From Amycolatopsis sp. 195334CR (GTDB lineage: Bacteria; Actinomycetota; Actinomycetes; Mycobacteriales; Pseudonocardiaceae), in the NCBI RefSeq assembly GCF_017309385.1, contig NZ_JAFJMJ010000001.1:4092001-4156000 (forward strand): 64,000 nt of DNA, in the 5' to 3' direction. Shown in pieces: positions 32,223 through 41,192 of the stretch (its first letter is position 1; each line of letters starts with the position of its first letter). The notes below the pieces were generated by a model. The model did not search any database. It was not told the DNA's origin and saw only the letters and a program-made list of their open reading frames with translations. The translations under genes were made by a program, and so were the position numbers.

Positions 32223-33919
32223 TCGGACGGCCACACCGGCCGGATCGGCAGGCGCAGCGCCGCGGGCGCGCTCGGCGGCACGACCGGGCGCACCGGCGGT
32301 ACCGCGCTCAGCCGCCGGTAGGCCGCGCCGAGCGGCGGCCGAGGATCCTCCTCGCCCTTGTTCGGCCAGAACGACATCGCGCGCTCCGACTGCGCGGTGA
32401 TGGTCAGCGACGGGTTCACCCCGAGGTTCGCCGAGATCGTCGAGCCGTCCACCACGTGCAGGCCGGGGTGCCCGTAGAGCCGCTGGTACGGGTCGACCAC
32501 CCCGGTGTCGCTCGAATCGCCGATCGCGCAGCCGCCGATGAAGTGCCCGGTGATCGGGATGTTCGCCAGCTCGGTGACCGACCCCTGCGGCAGCCCGCCG
32601 ATCTTGTCGGCCACCCGCCGGGTGACCTCGTTGCCCACCGGGATCCACTCCGGGCTGGGCAGCCCGTCCCCCTGGCGGGTGGTCATCCGCCGCCTGCCCA
32701 GCAGCCCGCGCCGGGTGTAGGTGGTCACCGAGTTGTCCAGGTTCTGCATCACCAGCAACCCGATCATCCGCTCCGACCACCGGCGGGGGTTGTGCAGGCG
32801 GAGCAGGTTCCGCCGCTGCCGGAACAGCTCGCGCAGGCCGAGCACCCAGCGCCGCTTCCCGGGCTCGGCGTCCACCAGCACGGTGGCGAGCAGGCCCATG
32901 GCGTTGCTGCCCTTGCCGTAACGCACCGGCTCGACGTGCGTGTCCTCGTCCGGGTGAATCGACGAGGTGATCGCCACCCCACGGGTGAAGTCGGTGTCGT
33001 TGCGCAACGATTGCGCGGCGAGCACGGCCTCGGAGTTCGTGCGGGCCAAATAACCGAGCCGAGCGGAGATCCGGGGCAGCGCGCGCCGGTCGCGCAGCTT
33101 GTGCAGGAGCCGCTGGGTGCCGAGCGCGGCTGCGGAGAAGATCACCTGATCGGCGTAGAAGGTCCGCCGGGCGAACCCGCCGGTCCGCACGGTCTTCACC
33201 GCGTACCCGCCACCGGGCATCGGCCGCACGTCGACCACCGTGCTCCGCTCGTGCACCTGCGCGCCGGCCTGCTCCGCGAGGTACAGGTAGTTCTTGACCA
33301 GGGTGTTCTTCGCGCCGTGGCGGCACCCGGTCATGCACTCGCCGCAGTGGCTGCACCCGCGCCGGGACGGTCCCGCACCGCCGAAGAACGGGTCGGGCAC
33401 CTCCTCGCCGGCACGCTCGCCGAAGAACACGCCGACCGGCGTCGGCCGGTAGGTGTGCTCGATGCCCATGTCCGCGGCGACCTCGCGCAGCACCCGGTCG
33501 GCGGGCGTGGTCGCCGGGTTGTCCGTCACCCCGAGCATGCGCTTGGCCTGGTCGTAGTGCGGGGCCAGCTCGCTCTTCCAGTCGGTGATGTGCGCCCACT
33601 GCGGGTCGGCGTAGAACTTGTCCGGGGGCTCGTACAGCGTGTTCGCGTAGACCAGCGACCCACCGCCGACCCCGGCGCCGCTCATCACGAACGTGTTCTT
33701 CAGCAGGGTGAGCCGCTGGATGCCGAAGCAGCCGAGCCGCGGGGCCCACAGGTACTTCCGCAGCCGCCACGAGGTCTTCGCGAACTCGTCGTCGGCGAAC
33801 CGGCGCCCGGCCTCCAGCACCCCGACGCGGTAACCCTTCTCGGTCAGCCGCAGCGCCGAGACGCTCCCGCCGAAGCCGGAGCCGATCACCAGCACGTCGT
33901 AGTAGTCGAAGTCGGACAT
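32204..33919 (-). CDS. GMC oxidoreductase (cholesterol oxidase ChoD-like)
   Basis: A 571-residue flavoprotein. VLVIGSGFGGSVSALRLTEKG binds FAD, GAGVGGGSLVYANTLYEPP is typical of GMC/cholesterol oxidases, and the C-terminus has HFIGGCAIGDSSDTGVVDP and VVDGSTISANLGVNPSLTI. A cysteine-rich insert, CSHCGECMTGCRHGAKNT, matches the ChoD-like subgroup. The substrate would be a sterol or other alcohol. It follows the Baeyer-Villiger-type gene with a TGATG overlap; its end overlaps the convergent secreted-protein gene by 19 bp. The last 40 residues are Pro-rich. Confidence 0.85.
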   Translation of the reverse strand: MSDFDYYDVLVIGSGFGGSVSALRLTEKGYRVGVLEAGRRFADDEFAKTSWRLRKYLWAPRLGCFGIQRLTLLKNTFVMSGAGVGGGSLVYANTLYEPPDKFYADPQWAHITDWKSELAPHYDQAKRMLGVTDNPATTPADRVLREVAADMGIEHTYRPTPVGVFFGERAGEEVPDPFFGGAGPSRRGCSHCGECMTGCRHGAKNTLVKNYLYLAEQAGAQVHERSTVVDVRPMPGGGYAVKTVRTGGFARRTFYADQVIFSAAALGTQRLLHKLRDRRALPRISARLGYLARTNSEAVLAAQSLRNDTDFTRGVAITSSIHPDEDTHVEPVRYGKGSNAMGLLATVLVDAEPGKRRWVLGLRELFRQRRNLLRLHNPRRWSERMIGLLVMQNLDNSVTTYTRRGLLGRRRMTTRQGDGLPSPEWIPVGNEVTRRVADKIGGLPQGSVTELANIPITGHFIGGCAIGDSSDTGVVDPYQRLYGHPGLHVVDGSTISANLGVNPSLTITAQSERAMSFWPNKGEEDPRPPLGAAYRRLSAVPPVRPVVPPSAPAALRLPIRPVWPSDQGISK

Positions 33920-35367
33920 CAGTCACCCACCGTCCTGAACTCGGAAAGGCGCAGCCGCCGGGTGCGGAGGTGGTACTCCGAGACCAGGCCGGGCCAGTTG
34001 GTGGAGACCCGGCCGTCGGCCTGGCGGTACCAGCTGGAGCAGCCGGTCCACACGCTGCCCGCCAGCCGCGACTGGATCTCCTCGTCGTACTCCTGCTCCA
34101 CCTCCGGCCGGACGTCCAGGTAGGACACCGACGGCCGCGACAGGTGCTCGACGGCCTGGCGGATGTACCGCGCCTGCCGCTCCAGCATGTAGATGATCGA
34201 GCCGGCGCCGAGATTGGTGTTCGGGCCGTACATCCAGAACAGGTTCGGGAACCCGGGCACGGTCATGCCCAGGTGCGCGCGGGCGCCCTTGGCCCACACC
34301 TCGGCCAGGTCGCGCCCGCCGAGGCCGCGGATCTTGAGCGGGCCGAGGAAGTCCAGCGCGGCGAAGCCGGTGCCGTAGATCAGCACGTCGGCTTCGTGCT
34401 CCACGCCGTCCTCGGTGCGCACGCCGCGCGGGGTGATCTCGGCGATCGTGCCGGTCTCGACGTCGACGTTGGGCGAGGCCAGTGCGGGCAGGTAGTCGTT
34501 GGTGAACAGGATCCGCTTGCAGCCCATCGGGTAGCTCGGCGTGATCCGCGCGCGCAGGCCGGGGTCCTTGATGTGGCGCCGCCGCAGCTGCTCGGTGCGC
34601 AGCTCGAACGGTTTGGTCAGCAGGCCGTGCCCGGTCATCGCGAAGGTGGCGTACTCGGCGAGCAGCCAGATCCGCAGCCTGCCCAGCAACTGGGTGAACG
34701 GCAGGTGCCGGAACAGGAAGCGGTGCCAGCGGCGGTAGACCGTGTCGTTCTTGGCCATGATGTAGGGCGGGGTCCGCTGGAACACCGTCACCTGCCGGGC
34801 GTCCCGCCGGATCTCCGGCACGAACTGGATGGCGCTGGCCCCGGTGCCGATCACCGCGACCCGCTTGCCGCTCAGGTCGACGTCGTGGTTCCAGCGGGCG
34901 GAGTGGAAGGCGGGGCCGTCGAAGCTGCCGAGACCTCGAATATTCGGCAGGGCGGGCTCGGACAGCTGGCCGGTGGCGGGCACGAAGACGGTCGCCTCGA
35001 AGGTCTCGCCGGTGCTCGTCTCCACGGTCCAGCGCCCGTTGTCGAAGGACGCGCTGGTCACCTCGGTGCCGAAGCGGATGTGGCGGTCGACGCCGTACTC
35101 CGCTGCGACGCGCTTGAGGTAGGCGTGGATCTCGGCCTGCCCCGAATAGCGCCGCGGCCAGTCGGGGTTGGGCGCGAAGGAGAACGAGTAGAGCGGCGAC
35201 GGGATGTCGCAGGCGGCGCCGGGGTAGGTGTTCTCGCGCCACACACCGCCGATCTCGTCCGCGCGCTCCAGCACGGTGAACTCGTGCAGGCCGGCCCGCT
35301 TCAGCTCGATGGCCAGTGCGATGCCGCCGAACCCGCTGCCGGCGATGAGAACGGACGCTGTGCTCAT
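33919..35367 (-). CDS. Flavin monooxygenase, Baeyer-Villiger type
   Basis: A 482-residue monooxygenase with two dinucleotide-binding motifs (VLIAGSGFGGIALAIELKRAG near the start and RVAVIGTGASAIQFVPEI near residue 170). The BVMO fingerprint region reads FDGPAFHSARWN, with Asn where Pro/Asp is usual. The enzyme would insert oxygen into ketones or aldehydes. The ATG at 35367 directly precedes the FAD motif. It is coupled to the GMC oxidoreductase and divergent from an AraC regulator, like mymA and virS of mycobacteria. Confidence 0.87.
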   Translation of the reverse strand: MSTASVLIAGSGFGGIALAIELKRAGLHEFTVLERADEIGGVWRENTYPGAACDIPSPLYSFSFAPNPDWPRRYSGQAEIHAYLKRVAAEYGVDRHIRFGTEVTSASFDNGRWTVETSTGETFEATVFVPATGQLSEPALPNIRGLGSFDGPAFHSARWNHDVDLSGKRVAVIGTGASAIQFVPEIRRDARQVTVFQRTPPYIMAKNDTVYRRWHRFLFRHLPFTQLLGRLRIWLLAEYATFAMTGHGLLTKPFELRTEQLRRRHIKDPGLRARITPSYPMGCKRILFTNDYLPALASPNVDVETGTIAEITPRGVRTEDGVEHEADVLIYGTGFAALDFLGPLKIRGLGGRDLAEVWAKGARAHLGMTVPGFPNLFWMYGPNTNLGAGSIIYMLERQARYIRQAVEHLSRPSVSYLDVRPEVEQEYDEEIQSRLAGSVWTGCSSWYRQADGRVSTNWPGLVSEYHLRTRRLRLSEFRTVGD

Positions 35368-35420
35368 GGGTGACGAAGTTACGTCCCGGTGGCGGCCCGG
35401 TGAAGTGCACGAACGGTCAG

Positions 35421-35475
35421 TCGATCGAGATTTTCGGCCACGACCGGGGTGGCGCGCGGCCACGCCATCGATCGA
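35421..35475. promoter_or_regulatory. Pair of TCGATCGA palindromes in the BVMO/araC divergent region
   Basis: TCGATCGA occurs at 35421-35428 and 35468-35475, 47 bp apart, within the 119-bp gap between starts at 35367 (-) and 35487 (+). They are possible half-sites for the AraC-type regulator. The motif is short, so chance occurrence is possible. Confidence 0.3.
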
Positions 35476-35486
35476 TAATTCCGGCC

Positions 35487-36533
35487 ATGGTGGAGTTCGC
35501 CGCGCCGGCGGTGCGCGACTGGGACTTTCCGCGGAGCACCGCGAGCGTCCTGCTGATGTCGGTGTTCGCCGCCGAGCACGGGATCCACGGGGTGCTCTCG
35601 GGCACCTCGCTCACCCCTGGCCAGGTCCGCGACCCGGAGCTGCAGATCGACGCGCGCCAGGAGCTGACCGTGGTGCGCAACCTGCTCAACGGCCTGGCGC
35701 CGGGCCAGGACCCGGACGCCGCGGCGATCGCGCTCGGCGGCCGCTACCACGTGACCACCTTCGGCATCTTCGGCTTCGCCTGCATCAGCAGCCCGACCCT
35801 GGCCGACACGATGGCCTTCGCGCTGCGGTACCTGGACCTGAGCTTCACCTTCTGCATCCCGCACGTGGCCGTCGACGGCGGCGAGATCCGGCTGGTGCTG
35901 CACGACGAACTGGTCCCGGCCGACGTCGCCCGGTTCCTGGTGCTGCGGGACCTGTCCGCCATCTACACCGTGCTCGGCGACCTGCTGCCGCCGATCACCC
36001 TGCGGCGCCTCGGCTTCCGCTTCCCCCAACCGTCTACTGTGGACGCCTATGTGGCGGCCTTCGGGGTGCGCCCGTCGTTCGGTGGCCAGGTCAACCTGCT
36101 CGCGCTCGACGCCGCGTACCTGGACCAGCCGCTGCCGCAGGCGAACGAGCACACCGTGGCCATCTGCGAGGCGCAGTGCCGCGAACTGGTCACCCGGCGC
36201 CGCGCCCGCACCGGGATCTCGCACCAGGTCAGGGAACGGCTGATCCGCCTCGGCGGCGCCGACACCGGCATGGACGCCATCGCCCGCGACCTCACGATGA
36301 GCCCCCGCACGCTGCGGCGCCGGCTGACCGAGGCGGGCACCAGCTACCGCGCGCTGGTCGACGAGGTCCGCGAGGCGCTGGCGGAGGAACTGCTGGCCAC
36401 CGGCGCGCTCTCGGTGGAGGCGGTGGCGGTGCGGCTGGGCTACGCCGAGGCATCCAGCTTCATCTACGCCTTCAAGCGCTGGAAGGGCGTGACCCCGGCG
36501 GCGTACGCCCGTTCACTCGGCCGGACCGGCTGA
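35487..36533 (+). CDS. AraC-family regulator (VirS-like)
   Basis: A 348-residue regulator. The N-terminal 200 residues resemble the arabinose-binding-like domain (PF12625) found in VirS, OruR and ArgR-type proteins (LRYLDLSFTFCIPHV, VLRDLSAIYTVLGDLLPP). The C-terminal AraC HTH has MDAIARDLTMSPRTLRRRLT and VAVRLGYAEASSFIYAFKRW. The ATG is just after the divergent promoter region. It likely controls the BVMO/GMC pair and perhaps the carotenoid oxygenase 65 bp downstream. Confidence 0.88.
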   Translation: MVEFAAPAVRDWDFPRSTASVLLMSVFAAEHGIHGVLSGTSLTPGQVRDPELQIDARQELTVVRNLLNGLAPGQDPDAAAIALGGRYHVTTFGIFGFACISSPTLADTMAFALRYLDLSFTFCIPHVAVDGGEIRLVLHDELVPADVARFLVLRDLSAIYTVLGDLLPPITLRRLGFRFPQPSTVDAYVAAFGVRPSFGGQVNLLALDAAYLDQPLPQANEHTVAICEAQCRELVTRRRARTGISHQVRERLIRLGGADTGMDAIARDLTMSPRTLRRRLTEAGTSYRALVDEVREALAEELLATGALSVEAVAVRLGYAEASSFIYAFKRWKGVTPAAYARSLGRTG

Positions 36534-36598
36534 GCGGGTGGTCCGCCCGCCCGGGAAAACGTAGGGTTGAAGTTCGCCGTCCAGCCTGGGAGGCCGCC

Positions 36599-38053
36599 TT
36601 GACCAGCAGCCACGACCAGCCGGTGATCGTGGCCGGTACCGACGAGCCCAATCCCTACCTGCTCGGCGTCTACGCGCCGGTGACCACCGAGATCGACAGC
36701 GGCGACCTGCAGGTGATCGGCCGCATCCCGCCCGACCTCAACGGGGTCTACCTGCGCAACGGCCCGAACCCGCGGTACCGCCCGGAAGGCCGCTACCACT
36801 GGTTCGACGGGGACGGCATGGTGCACGCGGTGCACCTGGAGAACGGCCGGGCCCGCTACCGCAACCGGTGGATCCGCACCAAGGCCTTCGCCGCCGAGTC
36901 CGAGGCGGGCCGCGCGCTGTGGACGGGGGTGATGGAGAGCCCGAAGGGCAACCCGTTCGGCAACCACCACGGGCTCGGCCTCAAGGACGCGGCCAACACC
37001 GACGTGATCTTCCACCGCGGCAAGGTGCTGACCACCTGGTACCTGTGCGGCAGCCCGTACGGCATCGACCCGCTGTCGCTGGAAACCCTTGGCGCGGAAG
37101 ACTTCCTGGGCACGCTGGTGGGCGACATGATGGCCCACCCCAAGGTCGACGAGCGCACCGGCGAGCTGTTCTGGTTCGACTACGGCCCGACGCCGCCGTA
37201 CCTGCGTTACGGCGTGGTCAGCGCGGACGGGCGGGTGGTGCACACCACGGAGGTCGCGCTGCCGGGGCCGCGGCTGCCGCACGACATGGCGATCACCGCG
37301 AACTACGCGGTGCTGATGGATCTGCCGCTCCTGCAGGACGCCGAGGCGGCGCGGCACGGTCGGCACAAGCTCGTCTTCGACCGGTCGCTGCCCGCGCGGT
37401 TCGGCGTTCTGCCGCGGTACGGCACCGGTGATCAGGTGCGCTGGTTCGAGGCTTCGCCCTGCTACATCTACCACGTGGTGAACTCGTGGGAGGCGGGCGA
37501 GGAGATCGTGCTCGACGTCTGCCGGGTGAGCAGGCCGCAGCCGCGCGCCGACGCGCGCACCCCGCTGGCGAAGATGCTGTCCTACCTGCGCCTCGACGCG
37601 CAGTTGCACCGCTACCGGTTCAACCTGCGCACCGGCGCGGTCAGCGAATCGCCGATGGACGACGCGAACACGGAGTTCCCCAGCGTGGACTCGCGCAAGG
37701 TGGGCAGGCTGAGCCGGTTCGCCTACCACGTGAGCATTTCGCCGGAGTCGACGCTGCTGTTCGACGGCCTGGTCCGCTACGACAACGCGACCGGGGTGAA
37801 GGCGGAGCACCGGTTCGGGCCGGGGCGCTGGGGTAGTGAGGCGCCGTTCGCCCCGCGCGACGGCGCCACCGTGGAGGGCGACGGCTACCTGGTCACCTTC
37901 GTGCAGGACGAACGCGAGGGAGTGTCCGAATTGGACATCTTCGACGCGGGTGATCTGGCCGCCGGGCCGGTGGCGCGAGTGCTGCTGCCGCAACGGGTTC
38001 CGCTGGGTTTCCACGCCACCTGGGTGCGGGCTGATCAACTCGGTTTCAACTGA
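36599..38053 (+). CDS. Carotenoid/stilbene cleavage oxygenase (RPE65 family)
   Basis: A 484-residue seven-bladed propeller dioxygenase. The four iron-ligand histidines are visible: MMAHPK (H180), LPHDM (H228), YIYHVVNSW (H292) and GFHATW (H472). GVYLRNGPNPRYRPEGRYHW and WFDGDGMVH near the N-terminus are also typical. Such enzymes cleave carotenoids, apocarotenoids or stilbenes. The start is a TTG with GGGAGG 6 bases upstream; no ATG/GTG fits. It follows the AraC gene on the same strand. Confidence 0.9.
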   Translation: MTSSHDQPVIVAGTDEPNPYLLGVYAPVTTEIDSGDLQVIGRIPPDLNGVYLRNGPNPRYRPEGRYHWFDGDGMVHAVHLENGRARYRNRWIRTKAFAAESEAGRALWTGVMESPKGNPFGNHHGLGLKDAANTDVIFHRGKVLTTWYLCGSPYGIDPLSLETLGAEDFLGTLVGDMMAHPKVDERTGELFWFDYGPTPPYLRYGVVSADGRVVHTTEVALPGPRLPHDMAITANYAVLMDLPLLQDAEAARHGRHKLVFDRSLPARFGVLPRYGTGDQVRWFEASPCYIYHVVNSWEAGEEIVLDVCRVSRPQPRADARTPLAKMLSYLRLDAQLHRYRFNLRTGAVSESPMDDANTEFPSVDSRKVGRLSRFAYHVSISPESTLLFDGLVRYDNATGVKAEHRFGPGRWGSEAPFAPRDGATVEGDGYLVTFVQDEREGVSELDIFDAGDLAAGPVARVLLPQRVPLGFHATWVRADQLGFN

Positions 38054-38375
38054 GGGGAACCGTGGTGGCGGACGCGGCGTCGATATTGGTGCACATCGCG
38101 CTGACGCGGGTGTGCGACCGGTCGACGACGCGGCGTCCGCGATCCGGCACGTTCTCACCCGGGGGGAGAGCGATCCGGAGGGCGCCGCGCCGTTGCGGGC
38201 GGTGAGCGAGCAACCGCAGACCGAAACAGCTTGTTGATACTCGCCCAATCCGGCATGATCCACTTGACGATTACCGGGCGATCGTGATTGGACAGGCATC
38301 GGAAGATGATCACCGAATGTCTCGCTGAACAGGCAAAACAACAACATTTGGCACTCTGTCAAGCATGGTCATCCA
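38054..38375. other. 322-bp gap, AT-richer, no convincing gene
   Basis: Between the carotenoid oxygenase and the TetR gene there is no ORF with family-like sequence. An open frame through 38237 (RGVDIGAHRADAGVRPVDDA) is not recognisable and has no clear start signal. From about 38220 the base composition is visibly more AT-rich than the surroundings, as expected of a promoter region for the TetR gene; TTGACG at 38264-38269 is a possible -35, without a clear -10. Confidence 0.5.
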
Positions 38376-39128
38376 ATGAGCATTAAGCTTCCTGGAATGG
38401 CTGGAGCCCCAGAGAGTCCTTCGCCGCTGCCGGGCCAGCAGCGGCCCCGGTCCCGGTTCGCGGCCGGCCTGCCCGCGGTGACCGCGGAGCGGATCGTCGA
38501 CGCGGCGCTGCGGTTGACCGTGGAACGCGGCCTCGACAGCTGGACCCTGCGGCAGCTGGCCTCGGCGGTGGAGGCCTACCCCGCCGTCATCTACCACCAC
38601 GTCGGGGACCGGGAGTCCGTGGTGCGTGCGGTGATCGAGCGGGTGGGCGAGGAGATCCCGCTGCCCGACGCGAACCTGCACTGGCGGGACTTCTACTGGC
38701 AGCTGCTCGCGGACCTGCGGGTGGTGCTGCGGCGTTATCCGGGCGTGGCCAGGCGGTTCTCGCTGTACGGGCCGCTGATCCCGTCGATCAAGCCGCTGAT
38801 CGACCGCGGGGTGCGGGTGCTGCAGCGCGACGGGTTCGGCGAGGAGAGCGTGACCGCGTACAACCTCCTGCTCGGCACGGCCGCCGCGCTGGTGTCCAAG
38901 GAGGACGACCACCTGGCGCAGCCGCTGATCAAGCCGGACAGCCCCGAGGTCTACGCCGAAGCGCGCGACCGGGAGGACCTGCCGGGCCTGGCGGCGCTCG
39001 GGCGGAACGTCTACGAGCGCGTGAAGGACCCGGAGCGGCTGGCCGCGCACTTCACCGAGTTCTACGAATATTCGGTCCAGATCGCCATCGACGGCTTGGA
39101 GCGGCGGCTGACGCGGATCCACCCGTAG
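38376..39128 (+). CDS. TetR-family regulator
   Basis: A 250-residue protein with a TetR HTH (AERIVDAALRLTVERGLDSW; LRQLASAVEAYPAVIYHHVG) after a 35-residue Pro-rich leader, and a long C-terminal domain resembling TetR_C (VLRRYPGVARRFSLYGPLIP; TAYNLLLGTAAALVS). The ATG is the first good start after the AT-rich region. Its target is not evident; the carotenoid oxygenase upstream is the nearest gene on the strand. Confidence 0.88.
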   Translation: MSIKLPGMAGAPESPSPLPGQQRPRSRFAAGLPAVTAERIVDAALRLTVERGLDSWTLRQLASAVEAYPAVIYHHVGDRESVVRAVIERVGEEIPLPDANLHWRDFYWQLLADLRVVLRRYPGVARRFSLYGPLIPSIKPLIDRGVRVLQRDGFGEESVTAYNLLLGTAAALVSKEDDHLAQPLIKPDSPEVYAEARDREDLPGLAALGRNVYERVKDPERLAAHFTEFYEYSVQIAIDGLERRLTRIHP

Positions 39129-39159
39129 GGTCGGCTCTGTTTGCGCGGCCCGGCCGGGT

Positions 39160-39310
39160 GGCGGGGCTTGGCCGGTCCGGTCGCCTGGCTCGGCCGGATG
39201 GCGCTGCTTGGCCCGGCGGCGGTCGGGTGGCCTGGCTCGGCCGGATGGCGCTGCTTGGCCTGGCGGCGTGGCTTGGCCGGTCCGGCCTGGCTCGGGCGTG
39301 GCTTGACCGG
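39160..39310. repeat. Direct repeats with a perfect 30-bp unit
   Basis: 39184-39213 and 39231-39260 are identical over 30 bp (starting CCTGGCTCGGCCGGATGG). Flanking DNA repeats shorter pieces (GGCTTGGCCGGTCCGG, CCTGGCTCGG). The tract lies between the TetR stop and the stop of the convergent membrane-protein gene. It resembles other G/C-rich imperfect repeats at gene ends in this window. Confidence 0.7.
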
Positions 39311-39324
39311 TCGGCTCGGTCGGG

Positions 39325-39936
39325 TCAGCCGCCGGGGCGTTCGTCGCGGTAGGGGCCGCGGTCCTCGCGGGGAAAGTAGCTGTCGGGCGGGCCGGCGCGG
39401 TGGCGGCCGGGGCCGTCGCCGAACTCGCGGGCGATGCCGGGCCTGCCGTCGCGGGGACCGTCGTGGCTGAACGCGGCGATCATGCCGACCACGCCGCCGC
39501 CGACCAGTACGCCGGCCAGGCCGACCGCGACCAGCCCGGTCGCGCGGTGCCGGACGAACCGGCCGAACTTGCCGGGCGGTGCCTTGGTCGGCGCCCACCC
39601 CGGCGGCGGACCTTGATGCGCGGTGGCGGGTCCGGCTTGGTGAGCAGAGGTCTGCTGCTCGCCTCCGGACTGCGCGGGTCCCGGCTGCTGCATGGCGGCG
39701 GTCTGAGCCGCGGTCGGTTGCTCGGCGCCGGGCTGAGGCGCGGCGGGTGGCGGGGCTCCGGCGCCTGACCGCGCGGCGGACTCCGCCCCGGGCTGGGGAG
39801 GCGGGCTCGGCTGCTCGACTGTGGGCTGCTCCGCCCCCGGCTGGACAGCGCCTGGCTGGTCAGCGCCGGCCTGGTCGGCCCCTGTCTGGGCAGCGCCTGG
39901 CTGGTCGGCGCCCGCGGGCTGGTTCTTTTCGGTCAT
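39325..39936 (-). CDS. Single-pass membrane protein with Gln/Pro/Ala-rich repeats
   Basis: A 203-residue protein. Residues 1-115 are low-complexity, built from imperfect A-D-Q-P-G-A type units (ADQPGAAQTGADQAGADQPG). A hydrophobic helix follows (ATGLVAVGLAGVLVGGGVVG, near residue 140) after a basic stretch (KFGRFVRHR), then a 45-residue charged Gly/Arg/Asp-rich tail. With no N-terminal signal, the repeat domain is probably cytoplasmic and the tail outside. Family unknown. The frame is supported by codon bias and the clear ATG. Confidence 0.6.
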   Translation of the reverse strand: MTEKNQPAGADQPGAAQTGADQAGADQPGAVQPGAEQPTVEQPSPPPQPGAESAARSGAGAPPPAAPQPGAEQPTAAQTAAMQQPGPAQSGGEQQTSAHQAGPATAHQGPPPGWAPTKAPPGKFGRFVRHRATGLVAVGLAGVLVGGGVVGMIAAFSHDGPRDGRPGIAREFGDGPGRHRAGPPDSYFPREDRGPYRDERPGG

Positions 39937-40070
39937 CGTGGCTCCCGTGGTGGTCGGCGGGTCCTCCCGCCGCCTCCGAGCATGGCGCTGCTTCCTGTGG
40001 CGCCCCTGATGCGGACCTGTTCATCAGCTGTGTGCGGATACTTGCAACCACCTGTCCCATAATTGCGGGC

Positions 40071-41078
40071 ATGAAACGTCGGATCGCGGAAGTCGCGAAG
40101 CAGGTGGGGGTCAGCGAGGCCACGGTGAGCCGGGTCCTCAACGGCAGGCCGGGGGTCGCCGAGAGCACGAGGACCGCCGTGCTCACCGCGCTCGACGTGC
40201 TCGGGTACGAACGCCCGACCCAGCTGCGCGGCGAACGAGCCCGCCTGGTCGGGCTGGTCCTCCCCGAACTGCAGAACCCCATCTTCCCCGCCCTCGCCGA
40301 GGTGATGGGCAATGCGCTCGCCCAGCAGGGCTTCACCCCGGTCCTCTGCACCCGCACCGCCGGCGGCGTCTCCGAGGCCGACTACGTCGACCTCCTCCTC
40401 CAGCAGCAGGTCTCCGGCGTCGCCTTCGCGGGCGGCCAGTACGCCCAGGCCGACGCCGTGCACACCCACTACCACCGGCTCGTCGAACGCGGCCTGCCCA
40501 CCATCCTGCTCAACGCCGCCGTCGGCGAGCTCGGCATGCCGCAGGTCTCCTGCGACGACGCGATGGCGGTCGAGCAAGCCATCGGCCACATGCTCTCGCT
40601 CGGCCACGAGCGCATCGGCCTGCTGCTCGGCCCGGCCGACCACATGCCCTCCCGCCGCAAGCTCGAGGCCTTCCACGCCTGCCTGGACGCCGCGGGCCTC
40701 GACGTCGACCCCGAGGCCGTCGCGCACGGCATGTTCTCGCTGGAAGGCGGCCACGCCGGCGCCGTCCGGCTGCTCAACCGCGGGGTCACCGCCATCCTCT
40801 GCGCCAGCGACCCGCTCGCCCTCGGCGCCATCCGCGCGGCCCGGCGCCACGGGCTGGCCGTGCCCGACGACATCTCCGTGGTCGGCTACGACGACTCCGC
40901 GCTGATGCAGTGCGTCGACCCGCCGCTGACCACGATCCGCCAGCCGATCGAGGCGATGGGCCGCGCGGTGGTCGAGCTGCTGGTCAAGAAGATCAACGGC
41001 GGCCAGGTACCCGCCGAGGAACTGCTGTTCGCGCCCGAACTGGTGGTCCGCAGCTCGACCGGGAGGGTGCCGCACTGA
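40071..41078 (+). CDS. LacI-family repressor
   Basis: A 335-residue regulator: HTH RIAEVAKQVGVSEATVSRVL at the N-terminus, hinge, then a periplasmic-binding-like sugar sensor (LVGLVLPELQNPIFPALAEV; DDISVVGYDDSALMQCVDPP). The ATG is set by the HTH. It precedes an ABC sugar importer and two glycosidases on the same strand with a 114-bp gap, so it is their probable local repressor. Confidence 0.93.
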   Translation: MKRRIAEVAKQVGVSEATVSRVLNGRPGVAESTRTAVLTALDVLGYERPTQLRGERARLVGLVLPELQNPIFPALAEVMGNALAQQGFTPVLCTRTAGGVSEADYVDLLLQQQVSGVAFAGGQYAQADAVHTHYHRLVERGLPTILLNAAVGELGMPQVSCDDAMAVEQAIGHMLSLGHERIGLLLGPADHMPSRRKLEAFHACLDAAGLDVDPEAVAHGMFSLEGGHAGAVRLLNRGVTAILCASDPLALGAIRAARRHGLAVPDDISVVGYDDSALMQCVDPPLTTIRQPIEAMGRAVVELLVKKINGGQVPAEELLFAPELVVRSSTGRVPH

Positions 41079-41125
41079 TCACCCGGCGTAAGGCTGTCTC
41101 ATAATTCCAAAACTCTGTCAGCTTC

Positions 41126-41166
41126 TTGCGGAACACGGCTTCACACTTTAGAGTGACTGCCGTCAC
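41126..41166 (+). promoter_or_regulatory. Putative promoter/operator of the sugar importer operon
   Basis: TTGCGG (41126-41131) and TAGAGT (41149-41154) are spaced by 17 bases. Over the -10 lies an imperfect palindrome, CACT-N4-AGTG (41144-41155), and just beyond it GTGAC-N4-GTCAC (41153-41166). Either dyad could be the LacI-family operator. Confidence 0.45.
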
Positions 41167-41192
41167 AAGAGGCCGGCCGAGAAGAGGCGTCC

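Noticed and set aside
32090..34123. Long plus-strand open frame opposite the GMC oxidoreductase
   Set aside because: The minus-strand protein has clear FAD and GMC motifs throughout; the plus frame is Arg/Ala/Pro/His-rich with no domain.
38054..38237. Open frame after the carotenoid oxygenase considered as a small gene or gene remnant
   Set aside because: No start with a ribosome-binding site, no recognisable family, and codon use unlike neighbours.
39184..39260. 30-bp repeats considered as a CRISPR array
   Set aside because: Only two full copies with a 17-bp gap made of similar sequence, no cas genes, and related fragments scattered around.
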